A model generated the notes under the pieces. It did no database searches. It saw only the letters and a program-made list of their open reading frames with translations, and was not told the origin of the DNA. A program made the translations under genes and the position numbers. Of a DNA stretch of 64,000 nt, positions 18,656 to 27,059 are shown one piece after another (within the stretch, counting starts at the first letter, position 1; the number at the start of each line of letters is the position of its first letter). Where the stretch lies: contig CAWFAP010000001.1 in the NCBI GenBank assembly GCA_963813975.1, positions 62,001 through 126,000 of the forward strand, written 5' to 3'. The DNA is from RYN-230 sp963813975 (lineage in GTDB: Bacteria > Actinomycetota > Actinomycetes > Streptosporangiales > Streptosporangiaceae).

Positions 18656-19600
18656 CTACTCGAAGTGCCGGGTGATTCCGGAGGCGTCGGAGCCCTCTCC
18701 TCCGACGAAGTGCATCGGATCGCCGGCGCCGAGATCATCGATGCCTGCCGACTCCAGGGCACCGATCGCTAGCGTACGGCGCACAGCAGCGAAGGTGAGG
18801 ACGTGGGCGAGCGCTCCGCCGAGGGTGAAGGTCTGCGGAGGCTGGCATGTCGCGTCCAGGAACGTGTCCTCACTCGCGCCTGCCGCGACGCGGTCCGCAA
18901 TGACGGCCCGGAATCGCGGGGCGGCCTGGCCGAGGCGGGCCCGGAGCGCCGCAGGTGAGGTCTGGCCGGCGGGGATGCTGGTCGCGCCCTCGACGGCGCT
19001 CACCCACATCTCCAGTTGGCGGACGAGCTTGTCGCAGAGTGCCCGCAGGCTGGGGCGGGCGTCAATGCCCTCAACCGGCAACTCGATCGGCTGGTCGAGG
19101 ACCTCGGCGGGTAGCCCGGTGAGCCGGTCGATGATGGCGCCGGTCAACTCGACGTGATGGTCATACATCCTGGTCAAGACGTCCATGGTGTCGCTCCAGT
19201 GCGTGGCGGGCAGCCGCAGGCCGCCCGGGGGGTGAAAGTGGATGCCGTTGGCGGCCTCAAGATCGTGCACCGATCTGCGCTGCCGCCGGTAACCCGTCGG
19301 GGTTGTGCCGTAGGCGCGGAAGAATGCCCGGGTGAAGGCATCCGGTGAGGTGTAGCCAGCCTCCGCGCCGATCTGGATGACGGTCACCGGGGTGGATACC
19401 AGCCGGTGCGCTGCGCGTTCCAGCAGCAGCCGGCGACGGAACGCGCCCGGTGGTTCCCCCAGCGCCGCGCTCGCCAGCCGGTCGAAGTGAAAGCGTGAAA
19501 GGCAGGCACGGCTGGCCAGCTCACCAGCGTCCAGGCCTGGCTCGTCCAGGCTCTGCTCGACCAGCTGGATGATCTGCTGCAGCTCCGCCATGCCAGCCAT
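18656..19600 (-). CDS. AraC-family regulator with DinB-like effector domain
   Basis: The 314-residue protein from ATG 19600 has an AraC-type double HTH in residues 1-100 (LASRACLSRFHFDRLASAAL, then IGAEAGYTSPDAFTRAFFRAY). A helical DUF1993/DinB-like domain follows (TRMYDHHVELTGAIIDRLTG, then GGALAHVLTFAAVRRTLAIG). The His residues in these helices match the DinB metal-site pattern. Proteins with this fusion are usually annotated as AraC regulators with an unknown ligand. It faces the kdpD fragment upstream, so no target is obvious. The ribosome site is weak. Confidence 0.82.
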   Translation of the reverse strand: MAGMAELQQIIQLVEQSLDEPGLDAGELASRACLSRFHFDRLASAALGEPPGAFRRRLLLERAAHRLVSTPVTVIQIGAEAGYTSPDAFTRAFFRAYGTTPTGYRRQRRSVHDLEAANGIHFHPPGGLRLPATHWSDTMDVLTRMYDHHVELTGAIIDRLTGLPAEVLDQPIELPVEGIDARPSLRALCDKLVRQLEMWVSAVEGATSIPAGQTSPAALRARLGQAAPRFRAVIADRVAAGASEDTFLDATCQPPQTFTLGGALAHVLTFAAVRRTLAIGALESAGIDDLGAGDPMHFVGGEGSDASGITRHFE

Positions 19601-19744
19601 ACTGACGTGACCAGCCCGGCACCGTCCCGACCGCCGTTGCTCTCTTGCCCACCCTGGCCTCGGCAGAAAGGGGAAGTTGACGTACAACGCTGGGTGCGCC
19701 GGGCGGAGTGTTTGTCGGCAGCACGTCCATCCACGTGTCCCTGG

Positions 19745-20090
19745 GCCGCCCGACCTCGCCCGCGGCGCGGGCCACCGGATCAGGCACGGTTCCCCGATGT
19801 GGGACGCCGGTGATCTCCTCCACCACGTCGCTGAGCGATTTCCAGCTGGCCGATACAGACGGTGGAGATTACGCCGATGCCTGCCGCAAGCAGATCCCCG
19901 GCGTCCTGCTATGGCCTGGCGTGTCCCGCGCCCGGCACGTTGCGGTGGGCGAGATCGTCTACTAGCGCCAAGGCGGGCTTTCGGGCCAGCACCGCGCCCA
20001 GGAATATCTCCTCAAACATGGTGCCCTGGTACGGGACTCCCGGGCGTGGCGGGTGCTGGCGGGGGAGCGGGCCCGGTTCCGGTGGTCTGG
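19745..20090 (-). pseudogene. KdpD-type (osmosensitive K+ channel kinase) fragment
   Basis: On the minus strand the N-terminal KdpD domain is recognisable: PYQGTMFEEIFLGAVLARKP, ALALVDDLAHRNVPGAGHAR, then after a stop QDAGDLLAAGIGVISTV and, in another frame, DVVEEITGVPHRGTVPDPV. In family members the stop position is a Trp (RWQD), so TGG has become TAG. A frameshift follows near 19840. The rest of the sensor kinase and the kdpFABC/E genes are absent. Edges are approximate. Confidence 0.6.
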
Positions 20091-20297
20091 TGACACGGTC
20101 GGCCGGGGAGTTGCGGTCAGGGGTGGTCGCTTTCCAGGCGGCGGCAATGGCCTGGAGGCCGCCGGGTTCGGAGCTCATGATCAGGTCGCGGCGCCGCTGT
20201 GCTGCGGGACGCGTCTGTGGCCCTGACGACCTCGCCGCCCAGCGGGCGGTTACTGTCGGTCCTTGACCGAGTGAACGAGCAGCGATGGAGGTTCAGC

Positions 20298-21161
20298 ATG
20301 GACGTCGGGATCGGCCTTCCGAACGCAGTTCCGGACACGGAAGGCAGGACGCTGGTCGAGTGGGCCCGGCGGGCTGACGAGGCTGGCTTCAGCACCCTCG
20401 GCACAATCGGCCGGCTCGTGTACCCGAACTACGACGAACTGATCGCGCTGGCCGCGGCGGCCGCGGTCACCAGCCGGATCCGGCTGACGACGTCGATCCT
20501 GCTGGCGCCGCTGCACACGAACACGGCGCTGTTTGCCAAGCAGGCGGCCTCGCTCGACCGCATCTCGGGTGGCCGCCTGGTGCTGGGCCTGGGCATCGGC
20601 GGCCGGGAGGACGACTTCGCGGTGAGTGGTCTGACCATGGCCGGGCGTGGACGGCGCTTCGACGAGCAGCTGGCCGAGATGCAGCGCATCTGGGCGGGTG
20701 AGGGGCGAGGCGACATCGGCCCGATTGGGCCGCCGCCGGCCCGGCCGGGCGGCCCTGAGCTGATCCTGGGCGGTTCGACGGAGGCCAGCTTCCGCCGGGT
20801 GGCCCGCGTCGCTGGCGGATGGATAATGGGCGGCGGCACCCCGGCCATGTTCGCCCAGGCTGCGGCGGCCGTTGACCAGGCGTGGCAGGACGAGGGCCGG
20901 CCGGGCAAGCCGCGCAAGCTGTCGCTGGCTTACTTCGCGCTGGGCCGGGACGCCCGCGCGCTGGCTGACGGCTATCTCGGCCACTACTATGCCTTCCTGG
21001 GCGACATCGCCGGCCAGATCGCGGCCAGCGCGGCGGTGAGCCCGGAGATGGTGCAGGGCTACGCCGCCGCGTTCGCAGAGGCCGGCTGCGACGAGCTCAT
21101 CTTCGTGCCGACGGCGTCGAGCCTGGAGCAGGTCGGGCTGCTCGCTGAGGCGGTGTCCTGA
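20298..21161 (+). CDS. LLM class flavin-dependent oxidoreductase
   Basis: The 287-residue protein starts at ATG 20298 behind ATGGAGG. It shows luciferase-like TIM-barrel motifs: MDVGIGLPN, RADEAGFSTLGTIGRLVYPN, IRLTTSILLAPLHTNTALFA, DRISGGRLVLGLGIGGREDD and PELILGGSTEASFRRVAR. Short members like this often use F420 or FMN; neither can be excluded. It ends 62 bases before the second tRNA-derived repeat. Confidence 0.9.
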   Translation: MDVGIGLPNAVPDTEGRTLVEWARRADEAGFSTLGTIGRLVYPNYDELIALAAAAAVTSRIRLTTSILLAPLHTNTALFAKQAASLDRISGGRLVLGLGIGGREDDFAVSGLTMAGRGRRFDEQLAEMQRIWAGEGRGDIGPIGPPPARPGGPELILGGSTEASFRRVARVAGGWIMGGGTPAMFAQAAAAVDQAWQDEGRPGKPRKLSLAYFALGRDARALADGYLGHYYAFLGDIAGQIAASAAVSPEMVQGYAAAFAEAGCDELIFVPTASSLEQVGLLAEAVS

Positions 21162-21223
21162 GGGAGCACCGTCTGAAGCGCGCCGCGCGGGGTGCCAAGA
21201 CCCGGCGAATGCCGGGGAGATTC

Positions 21224-21266
21224 ATGGCATGCGAGAGGTAGCGGTGCGAGCCCGCTTAGCTCCACC
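21224..21266 (+). repeat. Attachment-site-like tRNA-Ala(GGC) 3' half, copy 2
   Basis: This direct repeat of 2803-2845 again begins exactly at the anticodon loop ATGGCAT and ends with AGCTCCACC. It differs by one stem base, by a shifted single-base indel in the T-arm and by TGCGAG for TTCGAG. Similarity continues weakly for about 25 bases beyond (GGTCA, then TTCGAAC). There is no 5' tRNA half. With copy 1 it brackets 18.4 kb that includes an integrase remnant. Confidence 0.68.
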
Positions 21267-21753
21267 CAGGTCAGAGGTGCTTCGAACGGCTGAGAAGGCC
21301 GCTAGGGTGGCGTACGGCAGTGGACGCCAAAGCTGCGCTGGGCATCGTCTCTCTATTCTTCGTTGAGACCATGATGAGGGCGTAACAGGGCTTCCGTAAA
21401 TTTCGGAAGTCAGAGCCACCGGACGCCGCGGGTGCGGAGATTTCCCGTCGATGTGACATAGGCGTCGGGTTGCTGGTTGGCAGGTCGGGCTATTCGTTCA
21501 GATAGTCACGCCGACCGCAATGCAAACCAGGGCGATGGCAAAAGCGGCCCGCAACCAGCACATTCATGCCTGTCCATGGTCGATCGGGTCTGCGGCGCTC
21601 CGGCCGCGCGAATCACCAGGATCCGGTGAGGCCTCCGCACCTGCCTGGCGGCAAGCCTGGTAGTGACCCCGGATGGACATTTCAGCAGCGGATTGACACG
21701 GGCGAGCCCGCCTGGGAGCGCTGCCAAACCAACCCCACCGACGGGAGATCCTC
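21267..21753. other. Intergenic, no gene recognised
   Basis: This 490-base stretch just outside the second tRNA-derived repeat is somewhat less GC-rich than its surroundings. No protein family is visible on either strand. Confidence 0.4.
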
Positions 21754-22706
21754 GTGAGCACCGAGCAGCGAGAGAACCTCGAAGCAGTCCTGCGACAGTC
21801 CGCCTTCCCCGCCGACATCGATGTCGGCGGGCAACGGCGACTGCTGCGGGAGTTGACATCGGCGCAGCCACTGCCCGCCGACGTGACCGTGACCGCAGCC
21901 GCACTGGGCGGCGTCCCAGCCGCCGAGATCACGATCGACGGAATCGAACCTCGCCGCGTTGTTCTTTACTTCCACGGAGGCGTGTACGTACTGGGGACGC
22001 CTCCGGCGCCGCTGGGCTGGCCTCGCAGGTCGGCCGGCGGGCGCGCGCCAAGGTCATCTCCGTCGACTACCGGCTCGCCCCCGAGCACCCGTACCCGGCG
22101 GCAGTCGACGACGCTCTTGCCGCCTACCAGGCCCTCCTGGACAACGGCACAGCCCCGTCGGAGATCGCCTTCGCGGGAGAGTCCGCCGGCGGCGGGCTCG
22201 CCGTCGCCACCCTGGTCAACGCCCGGGATCACGGGCTGCCCCTGCCCGCCGCAGCCTTCGTCATGTCTCCGTATGCCGACCTCACCCTGGCCGGGACGAC
22301 CATGCAAACCAAGCGCGGGGTCGACGTGCTGATGAGCCGGGAAGTCCTCCAGCCCCGGGTCACCGACTACACGTCGGGACAAGACGCCGCTCTTGCCCTC
22401 ATCAGCCCGGTCTTCGCCGACCTGTCCGGCCTGCCGCCCCTGATCATCCAGGCCGGAACTCACGAGGTTCTCCTCGACGACGCCGTCCGCCTCGCACGGC
22501 AAGCCGCTACCGCCGACGTCGAGGTCACGCTCGACATCACCCCCCGGATGCCGCATGTCTTCCAAACCTTTTACCCGGTCCTCGACGAAGCGGCCGCTGC
22601 GCTGGACATGAACTTCTACCGCCTCAAGGACGGTCGCGTGACCGACATCTGGACGCAGTTCGACGGGGTCGCCCTGATGCAGCAACTCGGCGCCATCCCG
22701 GCCTGA
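21754..22706 (+). pseudogene. Alpha/beta hydrolase-3 fused to ester-cyclase tail, frameshifted
   Basis: GTG 21754 (GGGAG upstream) starts an acetyl-hydrolase-like protein with VVLYFHGGVYVLG (oxyanion HGG). A one-base loss in GGGG near 21993 shifts the frame; it continues with VISVDYRLAPEHPYPAAVDD, nucleophile GESAGG, acid region GTHEVLLDD and His in RMPHVFQTF. Then, instead of a normal hydrolase end, the last 30 residues (FYRLKDGRVTDIWTQFDG, ALMQQLGAIPA) are the C-terminus of a SnoaL-type ester cyclase. So two different genes are joined in frame, besides the frameshift. A functional product is unlikely unless the shift is an assembly error. Confidence 0.75.
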
Positions 22707-22726
22707 CTTTCGGTCAGCTCCCAGAC

Positions 22727-22777
22727 GGTCAGGAATCGAGAAGCGTCGGCCGCGGAGCCCCAATTAGCGTGACCGGC
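22727..22777 (+). promoter_or_regulatory. Leaderless promoter with shared box, copy 1
   Basis: The box GGTCAGGAATC (22727-22737), then GAGAAGCG, precedes a TANNNT-type -10, TAGCGT (22766-22771), seven bases before the ATG. There is no ribosome site, so the transcript is probably leaderless. The same layout, with nearly the same bases, stands before the second VOC gene at 24033. Confidence 0.6.
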
Positions 22778-23392
22778 ATGACTTCCATCGAATCCATCAC
22801 CCTCGAAGTGGCCGACCCCACGGCCGCACGCCGCTTCTACACCACCGCCTTCGGCCTGGGCACTCAGCTGCACCTGCGGGCCTCGGCGGCCCCGGCAACC
22901 GGCTTCCGCGGGTTCACGCTGTCGCTCACGGTGTCGCAGCCAGCCACCGTCAGCGGTCTCATCGGCGCCGCCCTCGACGCCGGCGCCACGCCGCTCAAGC
23001 CGGCCGCGAAGTCGTTGTGGGGCTACGGCGGCGTCGTGCAAGCCCCGGACGGGACGATCTGGAAGGTCGCCACCTCGGCGAAGAAGGACACCGGTCCCGC
23101 CACCCGGCAGATCGACCAGATCGTGCTCCTGCTGGGAGCCGCGGACGTGGCCGCGAGCAAGCGGTTCTACGTCAACCGCGGCCTCGCCGTGGCGAAAAGC
23201 TTTGGCCGCAAGTACGTCGAGTTCACCATGCCCTCCAGTCCCGTGAAGCTGGCGCTCTACGGGCACCGTGCCCTCGCCAAGGACGCCGGCGTCCCTCCCG
23301 GCGGCACCGGATCGCACCGGCTCGCGATTGGCAGCGATGCCGGGCCCTTCACCGACCCGGACGGGTTCGCGTGGGAGGCCGCAGCGCTGTGA
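22778..23392 (+). CDS. Two-domain VOC (glyoxalase-fold) protein
   Basis: The 204-residue protein has two VOC halves: ITLEVADPTAARRFYTTAFG at residues 5-24 and IDQIVLLLGAADVAASKRFY at about 110-130. The end reads GPFTDPDGFAWEAAAL. Metal-ligand positions are partly replaced, so it may be a binding protein rather than an enzyme. The start follows a -10 element by seven bases, suggesting leaderless translation. It precedes an AraC regulator in the same direction; the matching promoter of the next VOC gene suggests joint control. Confidence 0.85.
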   Translation: MTSIESITLEVADPTAARRFYTTAFGLGTQLHLRASAAPATGFRGFTLSLTVSQPATVSGLIGAALDAGATPLKPAAKSLWGYGGVVQAPDGTIWKVATSAKKDTGPATRQIDQIVLLLGAADVAASKRFYVNRGLAVAKSFGRKYVEFTMPSSPVKLALYGHRALAKDAGVPPGGTGSHRLAIGSDAGPFTDPDGFAWEAAAL

Positions 23393-23628
23393 GCCGGGCG
23401 GCGCGGCACGAAGGCACCACAGCCATCACATGGGATCGCCGCAGTCCACCAGCTGTACGAAGCCGCAGCGCTCTCGGTGGCGAGCATGCGCTCCCGCTGG
23501 CGGCGGCAAGACGGGCGGTGGTTGGCGGTGCGGGTGACAGAGCCGGGTCCAGGGCACGGGGGACGTCTGCGGGCCCGGCCACGACACGGGGCTCGGTATC
23601 GGCCGCGGGGCGACGTACCATCGTGCGT

Positions 23629-24078
23629 GTGACCAGCGGTCCCGCCTCCGGGCAGCACCTGCGCGACCTTGCGCGGCTGCGCCGTGTCCGCGACCGCATC
23701 GACCGGGAGTACGCACAGCCGCTGGATGTCGAGGCGCTCGCCCGTGGTGTGCACATGTCGGCCGGGCATCTCAGCCGAGAGTTCCGGCTCGCCTACGGTG
23801 AGTCTCCGTACAGCTACCTGATGACGCGGCGCATTGAGCGGGCAATGGCGCTGCTGCGCCGGGGCGGCCTCAGCGTCACCGAGGTCTGTTTCGCGGTCGG
23901 CTGCTCGTCGCTGGGCACCTTCAGTACCCGCTTCACCGAGCTGGTCGGCATGCCGCCCAGCATCTACCGGCGCGACGCGGCGCGTGCGACGGCGGGGATG
24001 CCGTCGTGTGTCGCGAAACAGGTGACCAGACCGGTCAGGAATCAAGAAGCGCCGGGCACCGGGCCGCGACTAGCGTGA
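23629..24078 (+). CDS. AraC-family transcriptional regulator (short, HTH only)
   Basis: The 149-residue protein is almost only an AraC DNA-binding domain: LARGVHMSAGHLSREFRLAY and MALLRRGGLSVTEVCFAVGC, then STRFTELVGMPPSIYRR. The GTG start lies seven bases after TACCAT (23616-23621), a plausible -10, so this gene may also be leaderless. Its C-terminal codons (AKQVTRPVRNQEAPGTGP) overlap the promoter box of the following VOC gene. Placed between two VOC genes with the same box, it is the obvious candidate regulator of both. Confidence 0.88.
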   Translation: MTSGPASGQHLRDLARLRRVRDRIDREYAQPLDVEALARGVHMSAGHLSREFRLAYGESPYSYLMTRRIERAMALLRRGGLSVTEVCFAVGCSSLGTFSTRFTELVGMPPSIYRRDAARATAGMPSCVAKQVTRPVRNQEAPGTGPRLA

Positions 24079-24083
24079 CGGCC
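24033..24083 (+). promoter_or_regulatory. Leaderless promoter with shared box, copy 2
   Basis: GGTCAGGAATC (24033-24043), then AAGAAGCG, is followed 38 bases from the box start by TAGCGT (24071-24076), seven bases before the ATG at 24084. It mirrors the element at 22727. The box lies inside the 3' end of the AraC coding region. Confidence 0.6.
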
Positions 24084-24494
24084 ATGGACATCACCATTCA
24101 TGCAAGCGCCCTGCCGCACGACGACCCAGACGCCTCCCTGGTCTTTTACCGCGACACCCTCGGCTTCGAGGTCCGCGCCGACGTCGGATCCGGCAAGATG
24201 CGCTGGATCACCGTCGGCCCTCCTGGCCAGCCCGGCACGTCCATCCTCTTGGCGCCGCCGGCCGTCAACCCCGGCATCACCGATGACGAGCGCCGCACCA
24301 TCACCGAGATGATGGCCAAGGGCACCTACGGCTGGATTCTGCTGGCCACCAAGAACCTCGACGGCACCTTCGCGCGGCTGCAGGCCGGCGACGCCGAGGT
24401 TGTCCAGGAACCGACCGAGCAGCCGTACGGCGTTCGCGACTGCGCCTTCCGCGATCCCGCCGGCAACCTGATCCGCATCCAAGAGCTGCGCTGA
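24084..24494 (+). CDS. VOC family protein
   Basis: The 136-residue protein shows a single-domain VOC pattern: DASLVFYRDTLGFEVRADVG at residues 17-36 and PYGVRDCAFRDPAGNLIRIQ at the end. It probably acts on or binds a small ligand. It is likely translated from a leaderless transcript and sits directly behind its likely AraC regulator. Confidence 0.88.
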   Translation: MDITIHASALPHDDPDASLVFYRDTLGFEVRADVGSGKMRWITVGPPGQPGTSILLAPPAVNPGITDDERRTITEMMAKGTYGWILLATKNLDGTFARLQAGDAEVVQEPTEQPYGVRDCAFRDPAGNLIRIQELR

Positions 24495-24864
24495 GCCGCC
24501 CGGCTATTCGCAGCTATGTGCACAGACGCGTACCGTGAGGCGCTGACACGAGATCTCTCATCCCCGGCATCGCCAGCGCCGGCGTCGGGCCAGCGCCGGG
24601 CCGCTGAAGCTGGCCGCGGAGACATCGTGGGGCGGCTGCTCCAGTGTCCCGGTCAGGATGATCCGGAAAGCCGCGGTGTCGCGGCCGCAGGTGCGGGAGC
24701 CAGAGCAGCCAGGTAATGGCGCTCGTCAAGGAGGCCATGGTCGTCAGCGGCGAGGTCATGGACCAGCGCCAGGATCCCATCAGGCGGGCACCGTCGCCAG
24801 CTGCGCAGGTGGTGGACCAGTCCATTGTCTTGCCTGAACCTGGCCCGGATGAGATCTTGTGCGC
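24495..24864. other. Intergenic, no gene recognised
   Basis: A minus-strand frame around 24590-24720 reads RDTAAFRIILTGTLEQPPHD, which looks protein-like but cannot be assigned; it may be a gene fragment. The rest is featureless and should contain the promoter of the following peptidase. Confidence 0.35.
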
Positions 24865-26955
24865 ATGTCGCAATTGCCGCCCTTGGCGGGGTTCATTGGC
24901 AAGGCTGCCGGGGGCGCGGTGGCCATGGTAGTTCTGGGTGCCGGCCAGGCTTTCGCGAGCTCCATGCCGCCGGGAGCAGGCGGCAGCCCGGTGGCGACGG
25001 CCCAGTCCGCTGCGGCGGCGCGGCCGGGCTCCGCGGCGCAGCGTCACCCGATCCGGGTCGGCTCGGTGACGATCCCGCCGTGCAAGGTCTCGCGCCTGGC
25101 CTGGTGCACCAGGGTCAGTGTGCCACTGGATTACCGGGAACCAGCAGCGGGCCATATCAAGCTGGGGTTCCAGTGGTACCCGGCGACCAGCGGCACGGCA
25201 GTGGGAACAATCCTCGCGGTCCAGGGTGGCCCCGGCTTCCCGACCACTGATTACGCGGTGGACTACCGGGGGACGTTCCGCCCGCTGCTGGCCCGGCGCA
25301 ACCTGCTCCTGGTCAACCTGCGCGGCACCGGGAATTCCTCGGCGTTCCTCTGCAAGCCGCTGCAGCGCTGGAAGGCCGCCGACGGCATCGCCGCCTACAC
25401 GATTGACACCGGCAAGTGCGGCCGGCAGCTGGACCACACCCGCAAGCTGCCGGGCGGTGGGTACGTGCAGGCCAGCGGCCTGTACACGACGGCGAACGCA
25501 GCCAGGGACGTGGCGCTGCTGCTGCGCAGGCTGCGGCCCGGCAGGGTCGATTTCTACGGCGACTCCTACGGGACCTTCTTCGGGCAGGTGCTCACCGCGC
25601 GGTACGCGAAGATGCTCCGCTCGGTGACACTGGACGCCGCCTACCCGGTCAGCGGGAAGGACCCGTTTTACCCGCAGACGATCCTGACCGGGAAGCGCGC
25701 ATTCGACGTCTCGTGCGTGCGCAGCGTTGCCTGCGCCCGGGCCGCGCCCGGGTCCGCGTGGGCGCGGCTGAGCGTCCTGGCCGCGTACCTGCGCCGCCAC
25801 CCCGTCATCGGCCGGACGAGAGATCCGTTCGGTCACAAGGTCACCGAGCGTGTCACCACGATCAAGCTGTCCGAGATGGTCAACGACGCCGGTTCCGACA
25901 ATGGTGTCTACCGGGAACTTGACGCCGCCGGACGGGCGCTGCTGCGTGACCACGATCCCGGGCCCCTGCTGCGGCTGACCGAGCAGGACATCGGCACCGG
26001 GGACTCAGGCCCGGTGCGGGAGTTCAACGACGGCCTCTACCAGGCAACGACCTGCCTGGACTACCCGCAGCCATTCAGCTACAGCCAGACCCCGGCCCAG
26101 CGCGCCGCGCGGTACGCGCGCACCGTCGCCGCGCTCCCGGCCCGCATGTTCGCCCCGTTCACCGTCCACGAGTGGGTCACCGAGCCGGAAGAGGAGTTCG
26201 ACGCGTGCCTTGACTGGCCCGCCCAGGCTCACCCGGACCCGCCGATCACCACCCCGCCTCCCTACGCGCCGCGGAACCTGCCGGTGCTGGTGCTCTCCGG
26301 CGACCTCGACTCGCTCACCACCCCGGCCGAGGGCCGCCAGACCGCCAGGGACATGGGCCCGTCCGCTCGCTGGATCCTGATCCGCAACGACACGCACGTC
26401 AATGCCATGGACGACCCGGTCGGCTGCGCCTCAGGACTGGTGCAGACCTTCATCAGCGATCCGGCCGCCCTGAAGCGGATCAACGCGTCCTGCGCCGAGC
26501 GGACACCAGAGGTCCGGGTCGTCGGCACCTTCCCTGCGACGCTCTCCCGCGTCACGCCCGCCACCGCCGGGCCGGGTGACCAGGCGGGCCGCACCGGCCT
26601 GCGGCTGGCTGCCGTCGGCGCGGCCGCCGTCGGCGACGCGGCCTGGCGCTGGTACTACGGCGACGGCGTGAAGGGCTGGGGCCTGCGCGGCGGCACCTTC
26701 CGGTTCACCGGGAACGGCAGCCGCATCGGGATCCGCCTGACCCGGGTGCGCTGGACGTCAGACAGCCAGGTCAGCGGGACCGTCCGGTGGAACCAGGTCA
26801 GCGGCCAGGTCCGGGCGCGGCTGACAATAGCCGGGCCGGGCGGGATCTCCGCCTCCATCGGGCTCCGGTACTCCGACCACGTCCGGCACTCGGTGACACG
26901 CCTGTCTGGCCGCTACGGGGGGCAGCGGATCATCGCCACGATGCCTGCCCCGTAA
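24865..26955 (+). CDS. Secreted S33 peptidase (tripeptidyl aminopeptidase-like alpha/beta hydrolase)
   Basis: About 696 residues from ATG 24865; a GTG two codons earlier is possible. A signal peptide (AAGGAVAMVVLGAGQAFAS) precedes an alpha/beta-hydrolase core with ILAVQGGPGFP, nucleophile Ser near residue 234 in GDSYGT, acid region VLVLSGDLDSLTTPAEG and the catalytic His in DTHVNAM. This is the layout of Streptomyces tripeptidyl aminopeptidases (about 500-540 residues). Here about 140 extra C-terminal residues (from GRTGLRLAAVGAAAVGDAAW) form a beta-rich domain that I do not recognise. It likely trims peptides outside the cell. Confidence 0.87.
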   Translation: MSQLPPLAGFIGKAAGGAVAMVVLGAGQAFASSMPPGAGGSPVATAQSAAAARPGSAAQRHPIRVGSVTIPPCKVSRLAWCTRVSVPLDYREPAAGHIKLGFQWYPATSGTAVGTILAVQGGPGFPTTDYAVDYRGTFRPLLARRNLLLVNLRGTGNSSAFLCKPLQRWKAADGIAAYTIDTGKCGRQLDHTRKLPGGGYVQASGLYTTANAARDVALLLRRLRPGRVDFYGDSYGTFFGQVLTARYAKMLRSVTLDAAYPVSGKDPFYPQTILTGKRAFDVSCVRSVACARAAPGSAWARLSVLAAYLRRHPVIGRTRDPFGHKVTERVTTIKLSEMVNDAGSDNGVYRELDAAGRALLRDHDPGPLLRLTEQDIGTGDSGPVREFNDGLYQATTCLDYPQPFSYSQTPAQRAARYARTVAALPARMFAPFTVHEWVTEPEEEFDACLDWPAQAHPDPPITTPPPYAPRNLPVLVLSGDLDSLTTPAEGRQTARDMGPSARWILIRNDTHVNAMDDPVGCASGLVQTFISDPAALKRINASCAERTPEVRVVGTFPATLSRVTPATAGPGDQAGRTGLRLAAVGAAAVGDAAWRWYYGDGVKGWGLRGGTFRFTGNGSRIGIRLTRVRWTSDSQVSGTVRWNQVSGQVRARLTIAGPGGISASIGLRYSDHVRHSVTRLSGRYGGQRIIATMPAP

Positions 26956-27059
26956 CCGCCCTGTCTCCTGATCGGGATCCGCTGGCCGGCTCTGGTCATG
27001 GCGCCGGTCAGGTCCTGGCCGTCACCGGGTCGCTAGGGTGCCGGGTGAGCGGCCTGGTC

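Noticed and set aside
24514..25953. A long minus-strand reading frame of about 479 codons
   Set aside because: It lies opposite the clear S33 peptidase gene, is rich in Arg, Gly and Pro and has no family match.
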